Below, piece by piece: positions 27,352 through 36,353 of a stretch of 55,066 bases of DNA. Both the position numbers and the translations under genes were made by a program. This DNA comes from an uncultured Gammaproteobacteria bacterium (GTDB lineage: Bacteria > Pseudomonadota > Gammaproteobacteria > Pseudomonadales > Ketobacteraceae). Location of the stretch: contig CAJXXT010000007.1 in assembly GCA_913063495.1 (NCBI GenBank), forward strand, positions 1 to 55,066, read 5' to 3'. The notes below the pieces were generated by a model. It did not search any database and had not been told where the DNA came from. It was given only the letters and a program-made list of their open reading frames with translations. Every line of letters starts with the position of its first letter. Position 1 is the stretch's first letter.

Positions 27352-27834
27352 TCAATCCCTAAAATTATTATACTGCAACGGCATTTCGAAATCGGCCTCT
27401 CTAAACAACGCAATCGCTGTCTGTAGATCATCCCGTTTCTTACCAGTAATTCGCACTTTATCGCCTTGAATAGCTGCTTGAACTTTAAGCTTTTTATCTT
27501 TCACCATTTTCACCAACTTCTTAGCTTCCAGTGATTCCAAGCCCTGGCGCAGGGTTATCGTTTGTCTTGCTTCTGCAACATTGGATTCAGGGTCACCTTT
27601 TTCCATACAGGCAATATCTACACCACGTTTAATCAACTTGCCTTCAAGAATGTCCAACAATTGGTTTAATTGAAACTCGGCTTCAGCATATAAGGTAATC
27701 ACCTCTTCCTTTTGTTCAAATCGAGACTTGGTACCCTTAAAATCAAACCGATTACTTACTTCCCGTGTGGCTTGATCCACCGCATTGGTCACTTCGTGCA
27801 TATCCAGCTCAGAGACAACATCAAAAGAAGGCAT
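27352..27834 (-). CDS. yajQ: YajQ family nucleotide-binding protein (DUF520)
   Basis: About 160 residues from ATG 27834 (MPSFDVVSELD), with AGGA eight bases upstream; the longer frame to 27900 is unlike the family. It matches YajQ throughout: EVTNAVDQATREVSNRFDFK near the start, GVDIACMEKGDPE, TLRQGLESLEAKKLVKMVKD, KKLKVQAAIQGDKVRITGKK and FEMPLQYNNFRD at the end. YajQ folds as two ferredoxin-like domains; a Xanthomonas homologue binds cyclic di-GMP and affects virulence, but the role here is unknown. It is divergent from the DUF4124 gene. Confidence 0.95.
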   Translation of the reverse strand: MPSFDVVSELDMHEVTNAVDQATREVSNRFDFKGTKSRFEQKEEVITLYAEAEFQLNQLLDILEGKLIKRGVDIACMEKGDPESNVAEARQTITLRQGLESLEAKKLVKMVKDKKLKVQAAIQGDKVRITGKKRDDLQTAIALFREADFEMPLQYNNFRD

Positions 27835-27993
27835 AATTATTTTCCTAGCAGTTATTTTCACATCAACACATACAATGCCAGCAGTGTACTGAATTCCCAA
27901 TTATCTGCAAAGCTTGAAACGTATTACCTGCAATATCACTTTATAGTACTTTCACCTATACTGGGATTATATGCCGCCTCTTTGGGATAAAAA

Positions 27994-28608
27994 ATGAAGC
28001 TTTTCAGCAAATTAATGATGTTTGTGCTTGTTGCCGCGTTGGCTGCCCCGTTTTTTCTAAAAGGGCCCGGTGGTCGGCCGTTAATGACCTTACAAGACCT
28101 CCGTTTGCCTTCTTTTGGCCTACCAGGAAAAGCTGCTGGCCCGGTAGAGGTATTATCTGGCAAAGATGAAGGGGCTTCAATTCAATGGGGTGGTTCCAAA
28201 AGTACCAATAATGGAGCGTTAGTTAAAGCCACTGATACGGAAGGCAAGCTGTTACAGGAGGCCCGAAACACCTATTATCGCTGGAAAGATAAAGAGGGGG
28301 TATGGCAATTTACAAAACAACCCAACCCCAATACCGAAAACTTTCTGATGAAAGTTGACCCTAATGCCAATATTGTACAATCCTTGTCACAAGACAGTAT
28401 TGATAGAGCTTTTGGTCGTGAACCGAAATCAGACACCTTGGCATTGGATGAAAATGCAAAAAGTAAAAACCCACTACTACCTGATGACGCTCCTAACATT
28501 CCTTTCCCCTCTACCATCCCTATAGACCAAATACCTCAGCTAATTGATCAAGCTAAAGGAATCCAAGAGCTATCCTTAGAGCGTCAAAAAACGCTTAATA
28601 AATTATAA
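27994..28608 (+). CDS. DUF4124-containing membrane-anchored or exported protein
   Basis: A 204-residue protein with an N-terminal hydrophobic segment (about 5-23) that may be a signal anchor. A short DUF4124 motif follows at about 90-110: YYRWKDKEGVWQFTKQPN, the pattern Y-x-W-x-D-x-x-G-x-x-x-F-x-x-x-P found in many short exported gammaproteobacterial proteins. The C-terminal part is proline-rich then helical and low in conservation. Its 3' end overlaps the convergent phoU gene by six bases. Molecular function is unknown. Confidence 0.75.
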   Translation: MKLFSKLMMFVLVAALAAPFFLKGPGGRPLMTLQDLRLPSFGLPGKAAGPVEVLSGKDEGASIQWGGSKSTNNGALVKATDTEGKLLQEARNTYYRWKDKEGVWQFTKQPNPNTENFLMKVDPNANIVQSLSQDSIDRAFGREPKSDTLALDENAKSKNPLLPDDAPNIPFPSTIPIDQIPQLIDQAKGIQELSLERQKTLNKL

Positions 28609-29298
28609 CGTGTCCAACGACTGATGGCGCACATCACGACCTTTCACTAAATAAATCACATGCTCTGCAATGTTTCGAGCATGATCCCCAATGCGCTCTA
28701 GTGCCCGCAAACTCCACAAAACATTAAGTACCCGCGTGATATATCGTGGATCTTCCATCATAAATGTAACGAGCTGGCGCATGGCAGATTCATATTCCAT
28801 ATCCACAGATTTGTCCTCATGAACAACCTGTACAGCCAAATTGGCATCAAATCGAGCAAACGCATCTAAAGCATCATGTAACATGGCGCACACATGAACG
28901 CCAATATGCCGCACTTCGATATAACCTTTCGGCAGAACACCGTCTTCTGACAATTTAATCGCCATTTTTGCTATTTTACTGGCTTCGTCTCCCATTCGCT
29001 CTAAGTCGATGTTAGCTTTCGTTGTCACCACTAATAATCGAAGATCACTTGCCGCCGGCTGACGTAAAGCGATGACGCGGGTACATTCCTCGTCAATTGC
29101 CAATTCCATCCTATTGATTTTTTTTTCAGTAGTTAATACCTCTAATGCCAATACGCTATCAGCATTCACTAAAGAACTCACCGCATCCTCAACTTGTTTT
29201 TCAACCATACCTCCCATCGCCAACAGGTGACTACGGACTTCTTCTAACTCACTATTAAATTGACCTGAAATATGTTGTGCAAACTCATCATTACTCAT
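28603..29298 (-). CDS. phoU: Phosphate signalling protein PhoU
   Basis: A 231-residue helical cytoplasmic protein made of two PhoU three-helix repeats. Each repeat carries the metal-binding acidic pattern (E-x-x-x-D; for example VLTTEKKINRMELAIDEECT and VHEDKSVDMEYESAMRQLV). It inhibits PhoR autokinase and Pst transport when phosphate is abundant. It is the last gene of the pst operon, 15 bases after pstB, and overlaps the convergent DUF4124 gene by six bases. Confidence 0.95.
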   Translation of the reverse strand: MSNDEFAQHISGQFNSELEEVRSHLLAMGGMVEKQVEDAVSSLVNADSVLALEVLTTEKKINRMELAIDEECTRVIALRQPAASDLRLLVVTTKANIDLERMGDEASKIAKMAIKLSEDGVLPKGYIEVRHIGVHVCAMLHDALDAFARFDANLAVQVVHEDKSVDMEYESAMRQLVTFMMEDPRYITRVLNVLWSLRALERIGDHARNIAEHVIYLVKGRDVRHQSLDTL

Positions 29299-29313
29299 TG
29301 GAGTTACCCCTTA

Positions 29314-30147
29314 TCAACCGTATCGTCCGGTAATATAATCTTCTGTTTGTTTTTTTCCTGGGTTTGTGAAGATAGTATCTGTATCAGAATACTCAACCAT
29401 ATCGCCAAGGTACATAAACGCAGTGTAATCTGAAACACGTGCTGCTTGTTGCATATTGTGTGTCACTATCACAATGGTATAACGTTCTTTTAAATCATTA
29501 ATCAATTCTTCAACCTTGAGGGTTGATATAGGGTCAAGCGCCGAGCAAGGTTCATCTAATAACAGTACTTCAGGTTCTACAGCTATGGTTCTTGCTATAA
29601 CAAGCCGTTGCTGCTGACCTCCAGACAGACCTAACGCATTATCATTTAAGCGATCTTTTACTTCATCCCATAATGCTGCGCCCTTTAGGGCCCATTCCAC
29701 GCGTTCATCAATAATGCGTTTTTTGCGAATACCCTGAATACGTAAGCCATAAGCAACATTTTCGTAGATTGTTTTAGGAAATGGATTCGGCTTTTGAAAT
29801 ACCATACCTACTCGTCGACGTAAATCCGTCACATCAACAGAGCGATGAAAAATGTCGGTACCATCAAATAAAATTTGACCTTGTGTATAACAACTATCAA
29901 CAAGGTCATTCATTCGATTAAAACTTCGCAATAACGTTGATTTTCCACAACCGCTAGGTCCAATAAAAGCCGTTACTTTTTTCTTCGCTATGGACATATT
30001 GACAGTATGTAAGGCTTGTTTCTTACCATAAAACAAATTGAAATCTTTTGTAACCATACAAATATTTTCCGCCGGAAGTTCATTCGGATGTTGTGGTAAT
30101 TTTCTTATTGGTATAGACGTACTTAAGACTGATATGTTTGAAGTCAT
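29314..30147 (-). CDS. pstB: Phosphate ABC transporter ATP-binding protein PstB
   Basis: A 277-residue ABC ATPase. Walker A is GPSGCGKST, the Q-loop is VFQKPNPFP (a PstB hallmark), the signature LSGGQQQRL, Walker [14 protein letters not shown] and the switch [21 protein letters not shown] is the A-loop region. It powers phosphate uptake through the PstC-PstA channel. It lies between pstA and phoU on the minus strand, with 62 bases to pstA. A strong purine-rich ribosome site (AGGGGGAA) precedes ATG 30147. Confidence 0.97.
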   Translation of the reverse strand: MTSNISVLSTSIPIRKLPQHPNELPAENICMVTKDFNLFYGKKQALHTVNMSIAKKKVTAFIGPSGCGKSTLLRSFNRMNDLVDSCYTQGQILFDGTDIFHRSVDVTDLRRRVGMVFQKPNPFPKTIYENVAYGLRIQGIRKKRIIDERVEWALKGAALWDEVKDRLNDNALGLSGGQQQRLVIARTIAVEPEVLLLDEPCSALDPISTLKVEELINDLKERYTIVIVTHNMQQAARVSDYTAFMYLGDMVEYSDTDTIFTNPGKKQTEDYITGRYG

Positions 30148-30209
30148 AATTACTTCCCCCTCTTAATTTGATACAAAGAATTATTGTATAAAGTCACTAT
30201 AGAAAATCA

Positions 30210-31874
30210 CTATGTTCCTAATGACCTATACTTTTCTCTTAATCTGTTTCTGATGATAACTGCGGTAATATTTAGGCTTGCAATAACCGCTACCAATAAA
30301 AATGCTGTCGCATATACCAATGGACGAGAGGCCTCCACATTAGGACTTTGGAAACCCACGTCATATATATGGAATCCCAAATGCATGAACTTTCTATCCA
30401 AATGAAGAAACGGTGCATTACCGTCCAGTGGCAGTGTAGGTGCAAGTTTTACAACACCGACCAACATTAGCGGAGCAACTTCACCTGCTGCTCGGGCAAT
30501 TGCCAATATTAACCCTGTCATCATTGCCGGAGTTGACATAGGCAACACAACGTTCCACAAGGTTTCAAATTTTGTTGCGCCTAATGCCAAACTTCCTTCT
30601 CTCACTGCCTTAGGAATACGAGACAAACCTTCTTCTGTTGCCACAATCACTACTGGTACCGTTAATAGTGCCAATGTAATAGATGACCATAGCAAACCCG
30701 GAGTTCCAAATACTGGAGATGGTGCAGATTCGGGATAAAACAGTTCATCAATAGAACCACCTAGAAAGTAGACAAAAAAACCTAATCCAAACACACCATA
30801 GACAATAGAAGGTACACCTGCCAAATTGTTTACCGCAATACGGATGACCTTTGTTGTCCATCCTTGCTTGGCATATTCTCGTAAATACACCGCTGCTACA
30901 ACACCAAAGGGGGTTACAATAATCGACATCAAAATCACCATAAGAACCGTACCAAATATCGCTGGAAATATTCCCCCTTCAGTATTCGCTTCCCTTGGAT
31001 CGTCCGACAAGAATGAATAGAACTGAGCAATATAAAACATCACTTTTTCTAACACATTCATTGCATTTGGACGATAGGCATTAACGATATTGGAAATTTT
31101 AATTTCCGTTTCTATCCCGCCCATACTTACCGCGATTAGCGAATCTTTCGATATTTCATTATATAAACTATCTAGCGTTTCCTTATAGTTATTATATTGG
31201 GCATCAAATTCATCACGCTCTGCCTGAAAACGAGCCAGGTCCTGCGCATCAAGTGAGCCTTTTAACTCAAGAGCCCGCTCTTTTAGACGAATTTTTTCTA
31301 ATCCATAATTGATAGCGCCAATATATTTTCCTTCAATATCGCTTATTTCATCATGAAGTTCTAGAACACGATCCATGCGTTGCTGCAACACCGCATACAG
31401 TTCACCCTTCGTATTCAACTCTATTCCATTTTCTTTAATGGCTTTTACTATACCGTAATAGCTTCCCCACTCTCGACGCTCAATGATGAATAATTCATCT
31501 GGATACGTAATGTTTTTTATCTCATCCGCAATCAACCATCGAAAATCCAATCCTGATATATCACGATTTCCTGTTTTAATGAGAACTCGCTGAATCACAT
31601 CAATATTGTCAGCAACCTCCACACCCGACTCTCGTAAACGGCTCGCAGATACCCACTCTTCACCCGCCATTTCACCCACTATATGATAGGCTTCACCTTG
31701 CTTAGGTATATAGGTGCCATCAACGATCGCATGAGGCCAAAAGTGCCCCATACCACGAACGGCTATTAACAATAATAAACCCGTTACCATTACAACACTG
31801 ATGGTTACCGCGCCAGCGTTTAACCAGATCCACGGATCACCTTGTCGAAACCATGCTTTTGTACTTTGTTTCAT
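30210..31874 (-). CDS. pstA: Phosphate ABC transporter permease PstA, long form
   Basis: A 554-residue permease, much longer than the about 300 residues of E. coli PstA. The C-terminal half (about 305-550) is the classic permease with the EAA loop EEGLSRIPKAVREGSLALGA and further membrane segments. Between the first membrane segment (about 17-37) and this core is a roughly 260-residue inserted region, helical and charged (with likely coiled coil around LKERALELKGSLDAQDLARF), probably periplasmic. Long PstA/PstC pairs are known in Pseudomonas and Vibrio. A long hairpin repeat separates it from the upstream pstC gene. Confidence 0.92.
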   Translation of the reverse strand: MKQSTKAWFRQGDPWIWLNAGAVTISVVMVTGLLLLIAVRGMGHFWPHAIVDGTYIPKQGEAYHIVGEMAGEEWVSASRLRESGVEVADNIDVIQRVLIKTGNRDISGLDFRWLIADEIKNITYPDELFIIERREWGSYYGIVKAIKENGIELNTKGELYAVLQQRMDRVLELHDEISDIEGKYIGAINYGLEKIRLKERALELKGSLDAQDLARFQAERDEFDAQYNNYKETLDSLYNEISKDSLIAVSMGGIETEIKISNIVNAYRPNAMNVLEKVMFYIAQFYSFLSDDPREANTEGGIFPAIFGTVLMVILMSIIVTPFGVVAAVYLREYAKQGWTTKVIRIAVNNLAGVPSIVYGVFGLGFFVYFLGGSIDELFYPESAPSPVFGTPGLLWSSITLALLTVPVVIVATEEGLSRIPKAVREGSLALGATKFETLWNVVLPMSTPAMMTGLILAIARAAGEVAPLMLVGVVKLAPTLPLDGNAPFLHLDRKFMHLGFHIYDVGFQSPNVEASRPLVYATAFLLVAVIASLNITAVIIRNRLREKYRSLGT

Positions 31875-31940
31875 GATGCTTTTACTACTCTATTTAATAC
31901 AGCTGAATTTCTCTGTAACGATTCAGCTGACCTCTTAGTA

Positions 31941-32054
31941 CGTACTTTATGTGTATTATCTTTTAGAAATCGCAAAATATCGCATCCATACGTGCTCGAC
32001 TCCGGCCTCCCTGCTGCAGATATTTCTGAGAGGGTAATACTCATAAATCACTTA
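31941..32054. repeat. Long-hairpin repeat, copy 2 (pstC-pstA gap)
   Basis: An imperfect inverted repeat: TACTTTATGTGTATTATC with TTTTAGAAAT on the left, ATTTCTGAGAGGGTAATACT with CATAAATCAC on the right. The enclosed 65-base core from AGAAATCGC to TTTCTGA agrees with copy 1 at about 56 positions by eye and has the same length. It sits inside the pst operon between pstC and pstA. Confidence 0.85.
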
Positions 32055-32087
32055 TTTCTTATTTTCTAAATAGCAATTTCTTGATTT

Positions 32088-34358
32088 CTACAGCGACCCA
32101 TATTTTTCTCGTAACCGCTGCCGTACTGTTTCACCAGTGGTATTGACAATAAAAGTAAATACAAACAACACCAACCCCGATAAAAATAAAATTCGATAAT
32201 GACTACTAGTAACTTCTGCCTCAGGCATCTCCACTGAGATATTGGCGGATAACGTACGTAAACCTTCAAAAATATTCATATCCATAATAGGAGTATTCCC
32301 CGTTGCCATTAATACAATCATGGTTTCACCTACTGCTCGTCCCAGACCAATCATCACTGCAGAAAAAATGCCAGGGCTTGCCGTCGGCAAAATAACACGT
32401 ACCAACGTTTGCCAAGGCGATGCTCCGAGGGCAAGCGAACCAAACGTTAAGTTTTTTGGTACCGCAAAAATAGCGTCTTCAGTAATAGAGAATATCGTTG
32501 GGATAACAGCAAACCCCATCGCTAGTCCAACAACCATTGAATTTCTCTGATCAAAATCAACGCCTAGATCTTGAGTTAACCATCGACGCATATCACCACT
32601 AAAAAAAACATCTTCCAAAAAGCTACTTGACCCCATACATAATGCACCAGCACCGATTACCACGGGCATCAATAACACCGGCTCCCAACCTGGGGGGACT
32701 CTAGTTCGAAACTCTCTCGGTAATCGTGACCAGAAATAAGCAGCAAACAAAATCAACACAGGCGTTATCATCAACAGTGAAACGACACCAGGCAAATTAG
32801 CCTCTATTAATGGTGCCAACCACAGACCTGCAAGAAATCCTAAAATAACCGTTGGCATTGCCTCCATTAATTCAATCGTAGGTTTCACTTTGGTCCGTAA
32901 CGCCGGAGCCATAAAATAGGCAGTAAATATCGCCCCCCCTATTGCCAAGGGCATGGCCACCAACATGGCATAAAAGGCTGCTTTCATGGTGCCAAAAGTT
33001 AACGGCATAACACTAAACTTTGGTTCAAAATCGTTACTAGCCGAAGAAGACTGCCATACATACCCTGGCTCGTCATAGTTTTCATACCAGACTTCTTCCC
33101 ATAACGAAGTGAAGGATACTTCCGGGTGTTCATTGTCCACTTCCCACAGGTGCCCGGCCTTTCCTTTAGCTTGGACGATCATGTTGCCACCTCTAGGTGA
33201 CATAACAATATGCTGAATTGCTGTTGTAGAGATAGATTGAACTAACGCCGCATTGTTAGCTGTGGTATTAAATAATCCAATATTTCCTGCTTCATCACCC
33301 GCGACAAAACCTTTGCGACGGTGCTCCGTTGCTAAAGTAGTAATGGGCGATTCTGACAATGAAAACTCTCGGATTTTTTCCAATGAACGGTGGCCATTTT
33401 CATCACGAACCATAAACCACTGACTAATTCCACCTTGACTATCACCTAATAAGAGCGATATTCCACCCAAGAGGAATTCACTCGTTGTTATCCATACGTT
33501 CCCATTCTCAGTATTATTAACAACAGGTACCACACCGATCCGCATGGAATTGATACTCTTCGTTAAATCGAAGACTTCAACTTGTTTATTCGCTTCTACT
33601 AAGAATAACCAACGTTGATCTGAGCTCAACAGAATATTGTCTACTTTTTCAGACGGTATTGGTAATTGAACCGTATCTTTCTCTTCAAGTTCAACGCCAT
33701 CCGATAGAAAATTTTCAACCTTCTCAAAACGTTTTAAGTACACCTCATTGTGTTCACTTAACACAGCAATCGTTAGCTCTGAATCACCATCTCGAAATGC
33801 TAGTGATAACACTGATGCATCATCAACAATTTCAATGGTGTTTTTGCCATATGGATAAGAAATAGAAGGGTTAATAGTACGTTGTGAATTTTCATCGTAC
33901 GTCGAACGGTATTCATGTTTTATCAACAATACTGAACCCGACTCAGTTCCCAATCCTATTAGCCGTTTGCTAGGGGTTTCGCTGGCCACCGTAATAATAT
34001 TTTCAGTCAAAACCTGCTCGTCTTTCAACGCTCTTCCTGTATGTGCCGAGTAGAACCTAACATTACCATCCGCATTTACTGCAATTCCGATCTGAGATTG
34101 CTCTTCCATCACTGAATATAAGGTTGTCGAAGGTATCGCTGTTTCCAAACTATCCTCATGGTGAATACTTGCAGGTATCAACAAGGGTATTACTTCATAC
34201 AGCAAATAGAAAAAAATCAAACATATTGAAAATACAACACTCAGACCACCTATGGTGACACCTACGGTGGCTACTTTATCTTTTGCTTTTCGAATTTTAC
34301 GCAACCGAGCCATTGATGACTCCGGCATGCCAAATCTATTTTCAAAAGTATTTCCCAT
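32088..34358 (-). CDS. pstC: Phosphate ABC transporter permease PstC, long form with propeller-like insert
   Basis: A 756-residue permease; E. coli PstC has about 320. The first membrane segment (about 35-60) is followed by an inserted region to about residue 450 with repeated strand patterns like those of beta-propellers (for example VFDLTKSINSMRIG, IGLFNTTANNAALVQSIST). The C-terminal permease carries the EAA-like loop EDAIFAVPKNLTFGSLALGA, then SPWQTL. The insert probably faces the periplasm. With PstA it forms the phosphate channel. The gene lies 174 bases after pstS in the operon. Confidence 0.92.
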   Translation of the reverse strand: MGNTFENRFGMPESSMARLRKIRKAKDKVATVGVTIGGLSVVFSICLIFFYLLYEVIPLLIPASIHHEDSLETAIPSTTLYSVMEEQSQIGIAVNADGNVRFYSAHTGRALKDEQVLTENIITVASETPSKRLIGLGTESGSVLLIKHEYRSTYDENSQRTINPSISYPYGKNTIEIVDDASVLSLAFRDGDSELTIAVLSEHNEVYLKRFEKVENFLSDGVELEEKDTVQLPIPSEKVDNILLSSDQRWLFLVEANKQVEVFDLTKSINSMRIGVVPVVNNTENGNVWITTSEFLLGGISLLLGDSQGGISQWFMVRDENGHRSLEKIREFSLSESPITTLATEHRRKGFVAGDEAGNIGLFNTTANNAALVQSISTTAIQHIVMSPRGGNMIVQAKGKAGHLWEVDNEHPEVSFTSLWEEVWYENYDEPGYVWQSSSASNDFEPKFSVMPLTFGTMKAAFYAMLVAMPLAIGGAIFTAYFMAPALRTKVKPTIELMEAMPTVILGFLAGLWLAPLIEANLPGVVSLLMITPVLILFAAYFWSRLPREFRTRVPPGWEPVLLMPVVIGAGALCMGSSSFLEDVFFSGDMRRWLTQDLGVDFDQRNSMVVGLAMGFAVIPTIFSITEDAIFAVPKNLTFGSLALGASPWQTLVRVILPTASPGIFSAVMIGLGRAVGETMIVLMATGNTPIMDMNIFEGLRTLSANISVEMPEAEVTSSHYRILFLSGLVLFVFTFIVNTTGETVRQRLREKYGSL

Positions 34359-34439
34359 TGCGATTCTCTTACTACGTTAGTCTGGATTGTAAAACCCATT
34401 CATAAAGCAAATGTTATAAGTCATTTACTTGCATACAAC

Positions 34440-34481
34440 ACCAAAAACAGAACATCACATTTACGTTGCCCTGCTTTTGGT
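34440..34481 (-). terminator. Hairpin between pstS and pstC
   Basis: ACCAAAAACAG (34440-34450) and CTGCTTTTGGT (34471-34481) form a stem with one mismatch around a 20-base loop. In this position a hairpin could stabilise the pstS transcript or lower read-through into pstC, as often needed for the abundant binding protein. No U-tract follows. Confidence 0.4.
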
Positions 34482-34501
34482 ATTTGACAACTATGTTACA
34501 A
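34480..34501 (-). promoter_or_regulatory. Pho-box-like tandem site between pstS and pstC
   Basis: On the minus strand TTGTAACATAG is followed at once by TTGTCAAATAC, two 11-base units resembling CTGTCATAAAT. It could drive a secondary PhoB-dependent promoter for pstCAB-phoU, but no convincing -10 hexamer follows. Weak. Confidence 0.3.
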
Positions 34502-34532
34502 ATATACGATAAGTAGTTTTTTCGCCGTTACG

Positions 34533-35516
34533 TTACTTAATGCCAAGGTCACTTAACGTCTTAGCAACCATTTTCGCAGGAAGTGGGATATAACCATCTT
34601 TCACAACTATTTTCTGGCCCACTTGTGACAGTACCATTTTCACAAACTCACGCTCTAAAGGAGCGATAGCTTTATTCGGTGCTTTGTTAACATAAACATA
34701 AAGCGCTCGTGCTAGTGGATAACTTCCATTAAGAGCAGACTCTGGAGAAGCACTTACATACTTACCTCCTACTTTCTTAGTTAATGGCACCGCTCGTACG
34801 CTAGATGTCATATAACCAATACCAGAATAACCAATGCCATTAATAGATGTAGCAACTGACTGAACCACCGATGCCGAACCTGGCTGCTCGTTTACGCTGT
34901 TCTTAAAGTCGCCTTTACATAAGCCCTTCTTTTTAAAAAACCCATAGGTTCCCGATACAGAATTACGACCATAAATCTGAATATCTCGACCAGCCCATGC
35001 CCCTGATAATCCTAATCCTCCCCAATTTTCAATACTCCTATCTGCACCACACTTAAGGGTTGAAGAGAACACTGCATCAACATCAGCTATACTCATCCCC
35101 TTGATTGGATTATCTTTATTAACATAAACCGCAAGAGCATCAATCGCTACGGGAACCGCCGTAGGCTTATAACCGTATTTTTTCTCAAACGATTCCAGCT
35201 CTTTATCTTTCATCTTTCGACTCATCGGGCCAAAATTCGATGTGCCTTCCGTTAGTGCTGGAGGTGCTGTTGATGACCCTGCCGCTTGAATTTGAACCGC
35301 CACGTTAGGGTATTGCTTTTTAAACTCTTCAGCCCAAAACGTCATCAAATTTGCCAAGGTGTCTGAGCCTATACTGGATAAGTTACCGGAAATGCCTGTT
35401 GTTTTAACGTAAACCGGCAATGTTGAATCCACTTTTGCTTCCGCAAATAACAAGGATGACCCCATTACAGCACTTACTGTTAATGCCACTGACGCTATGA
35501 TCTTTTTGATTTTCAT
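34533..35516 (-). CDS. pstS: Phosphate-binding protein PstS
   Basis: About 327 residues from ATG 35516 with AGGGGA upstream; a TTG at 35576 is also open. A signal peptide ([20 protein letters not shown]) ends near SLLFAEA. The mature protein shows phosphate-binding signatures: [47 protein letters not shown], and [14 protein letters not shown]. It is periplasmic and passes phosphate to PstCAB. It is first in the pst operon and has four tandem Pho-box units upstream. Confidence 0.95.
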   Translation of the reverse strand: MKIKKIIASVALTVSAVMGSSLLFAEAKVDSTLPVYVKTTGISGNLSSIGSDTLANLMTFWAEEFKKQYPNVAVQIQAAGSSTAPPALTEGTSNFGPMSRKMKDKELESFEKKYGYKPTAVPVAIDALAVYVNKDNPIKGMSIADVDAVFSSTLKCGADRSIENWGGLGLSGAWAGRDIQIYGRNSVSGTYGFFKKKGLCKGDFKNSVNEQPGSASVVQSVATSINGIGYSGIGYMTSSVRAVPLTKKVGGKYVSASPESALNGSYPLARALYVYVNKAPNKAIAPLEREFVKMVLSQVGQKIVVKDGYIPLPAKMVAKTLSDLGIK

Positions 35517-35605
35517 GGGTTTCCCCTCATGTTGTAGTTTGATTTGTAGCTCAATAGGTTTGTTGTTTTTAGGCAAGGTGAATACCTCACCTGTCTATGA
35601 GGCAT

Positions 35606-35661
35606 ACTATAGGCAGGCTTTGTTACAGCGATGTGACGAGATTGTGACAAGGTTGTGAAGG
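35606..35661 (-). promoter_or_regulatory. pstS promoter with four tandem Pho-box units
   Basis: Reading the minus strand, four adjacent 11-base units CCTTCACAACC, TTGTCACAATC, TCGTCACATCG and CTGTAACAAAG (35661 down to 35618) all resemble the PhoB half-site. They are followed six bases later by TATAGT (35611-35606), a good -10 hexamer. This replaces a normal -35, as expected for PhoB-activated promoters. Confidence 0.75.
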
Positions 35662-35697
35662 CTATGACTGTCGTTAGGTCTAATGATAAGGCTAGGA

Positions 35698-35703
35698 TAT
35701 AAT
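35698..35703 (+). promoter_or_regulatory. Candidate -10 box for the TRAP permease genes
   Basis: A perfect TATAAT lies 35 bases upstream of the small permease start. No good -35 at 17 bases is seen; the Pho-box cluster of divergent pstS is about 40 bases further up, so PhoB might also influence it, which is speculative. Confidence 0.35.
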
Positions 35704-35738
35704 GGCCGGCACGCCATACTAATCAACAAGATAACCCA

Positions 35739-36353
35739 ATGAATTATAAGACTATTTTAGACAAATTTGAGCTTTTCACAGAAGTAATCGGACGCACTGC
35801 AGCATTACTTTCGCTATTTCTTATGCTGATCACTGTTGTGGTGGTTATTATGCGGTATGGATTTGAAGCGGCGTATTTACCCATTTTTGGGTATCAAATC
35901 AGCTCAATTTCCCTGCAAGAATCGGTTATTTACCTTCATGCCACACTGTTTATGCTCGCCAGTGGTTACACCTTAAAACACAATGAACATGTAAGAGTGG
36001 ATGTGTTTTACCGTCAGTTCTCCCCAAAAACCAAAGCTTATGTCGATATCTTTGGCTCGTTAACCCTGCTCATACCGGTTGCTGGTTTCATTTTATATAC
36101 CAGCCTGGATTATGTTGATTTTGCGTGGCGAATTAAGGAGAAATCCCAAGAAGCGCAAGGGCTTCCTTACGTGTGGTTACTCAAAACATTAATACCGACC
36201 ATGGCGGTAGTATTGATCTTTCAGGGCGCTCTTGAGATAGGTAAAAACGTTGGTTTTTTACTGGGGTACTACCCTCAACCCGATCCTCAACCCCAGCTTC
36301 AAACAAACACAACGTCAGACTCTGCACCAAAATCCACACAAGGGGATGTTTAA
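35739..36353 (+). CDS. TRAP transporter small permease (DctQ family)
   Basis: A 204-residue membrane protein with four hydrophobic segments (about 15-40, 55-78, 95-118, 140-170). It matches the DctQ family, with the typical region ESVIYLHATLFMLASGYTLK, then HNEHVRVDVFY, and KSQEAQGLPYVWLLKTLIP. It forms the permease with the DctM-like product; both act with a periplasmic binding protein in sodium-driven uptake of organic acids or related solutes. The polar C-terminal tail is QPDPQPQLQTN-rich. Its stop directly abuts the next start. Confidence 0.92.
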   Translation: MNYKTILDKFELFTEVIGRTAALLSLFLMLITVVVVIMRYGFEAAYLPIFGYQISSISLQESVIYLHATLFMLASGYTLKHNEHVRVDVFYRQFSPKTKAYVDIFGSLTLLIPVAGFILYTSLDYVDFAWRIKEKSQEAQGLPYVWLLKTLIPTMAVVLIFQGALEIGKNVGFLLGYYPQPDPQPQLQTNTTSDSAPKSTQGDV

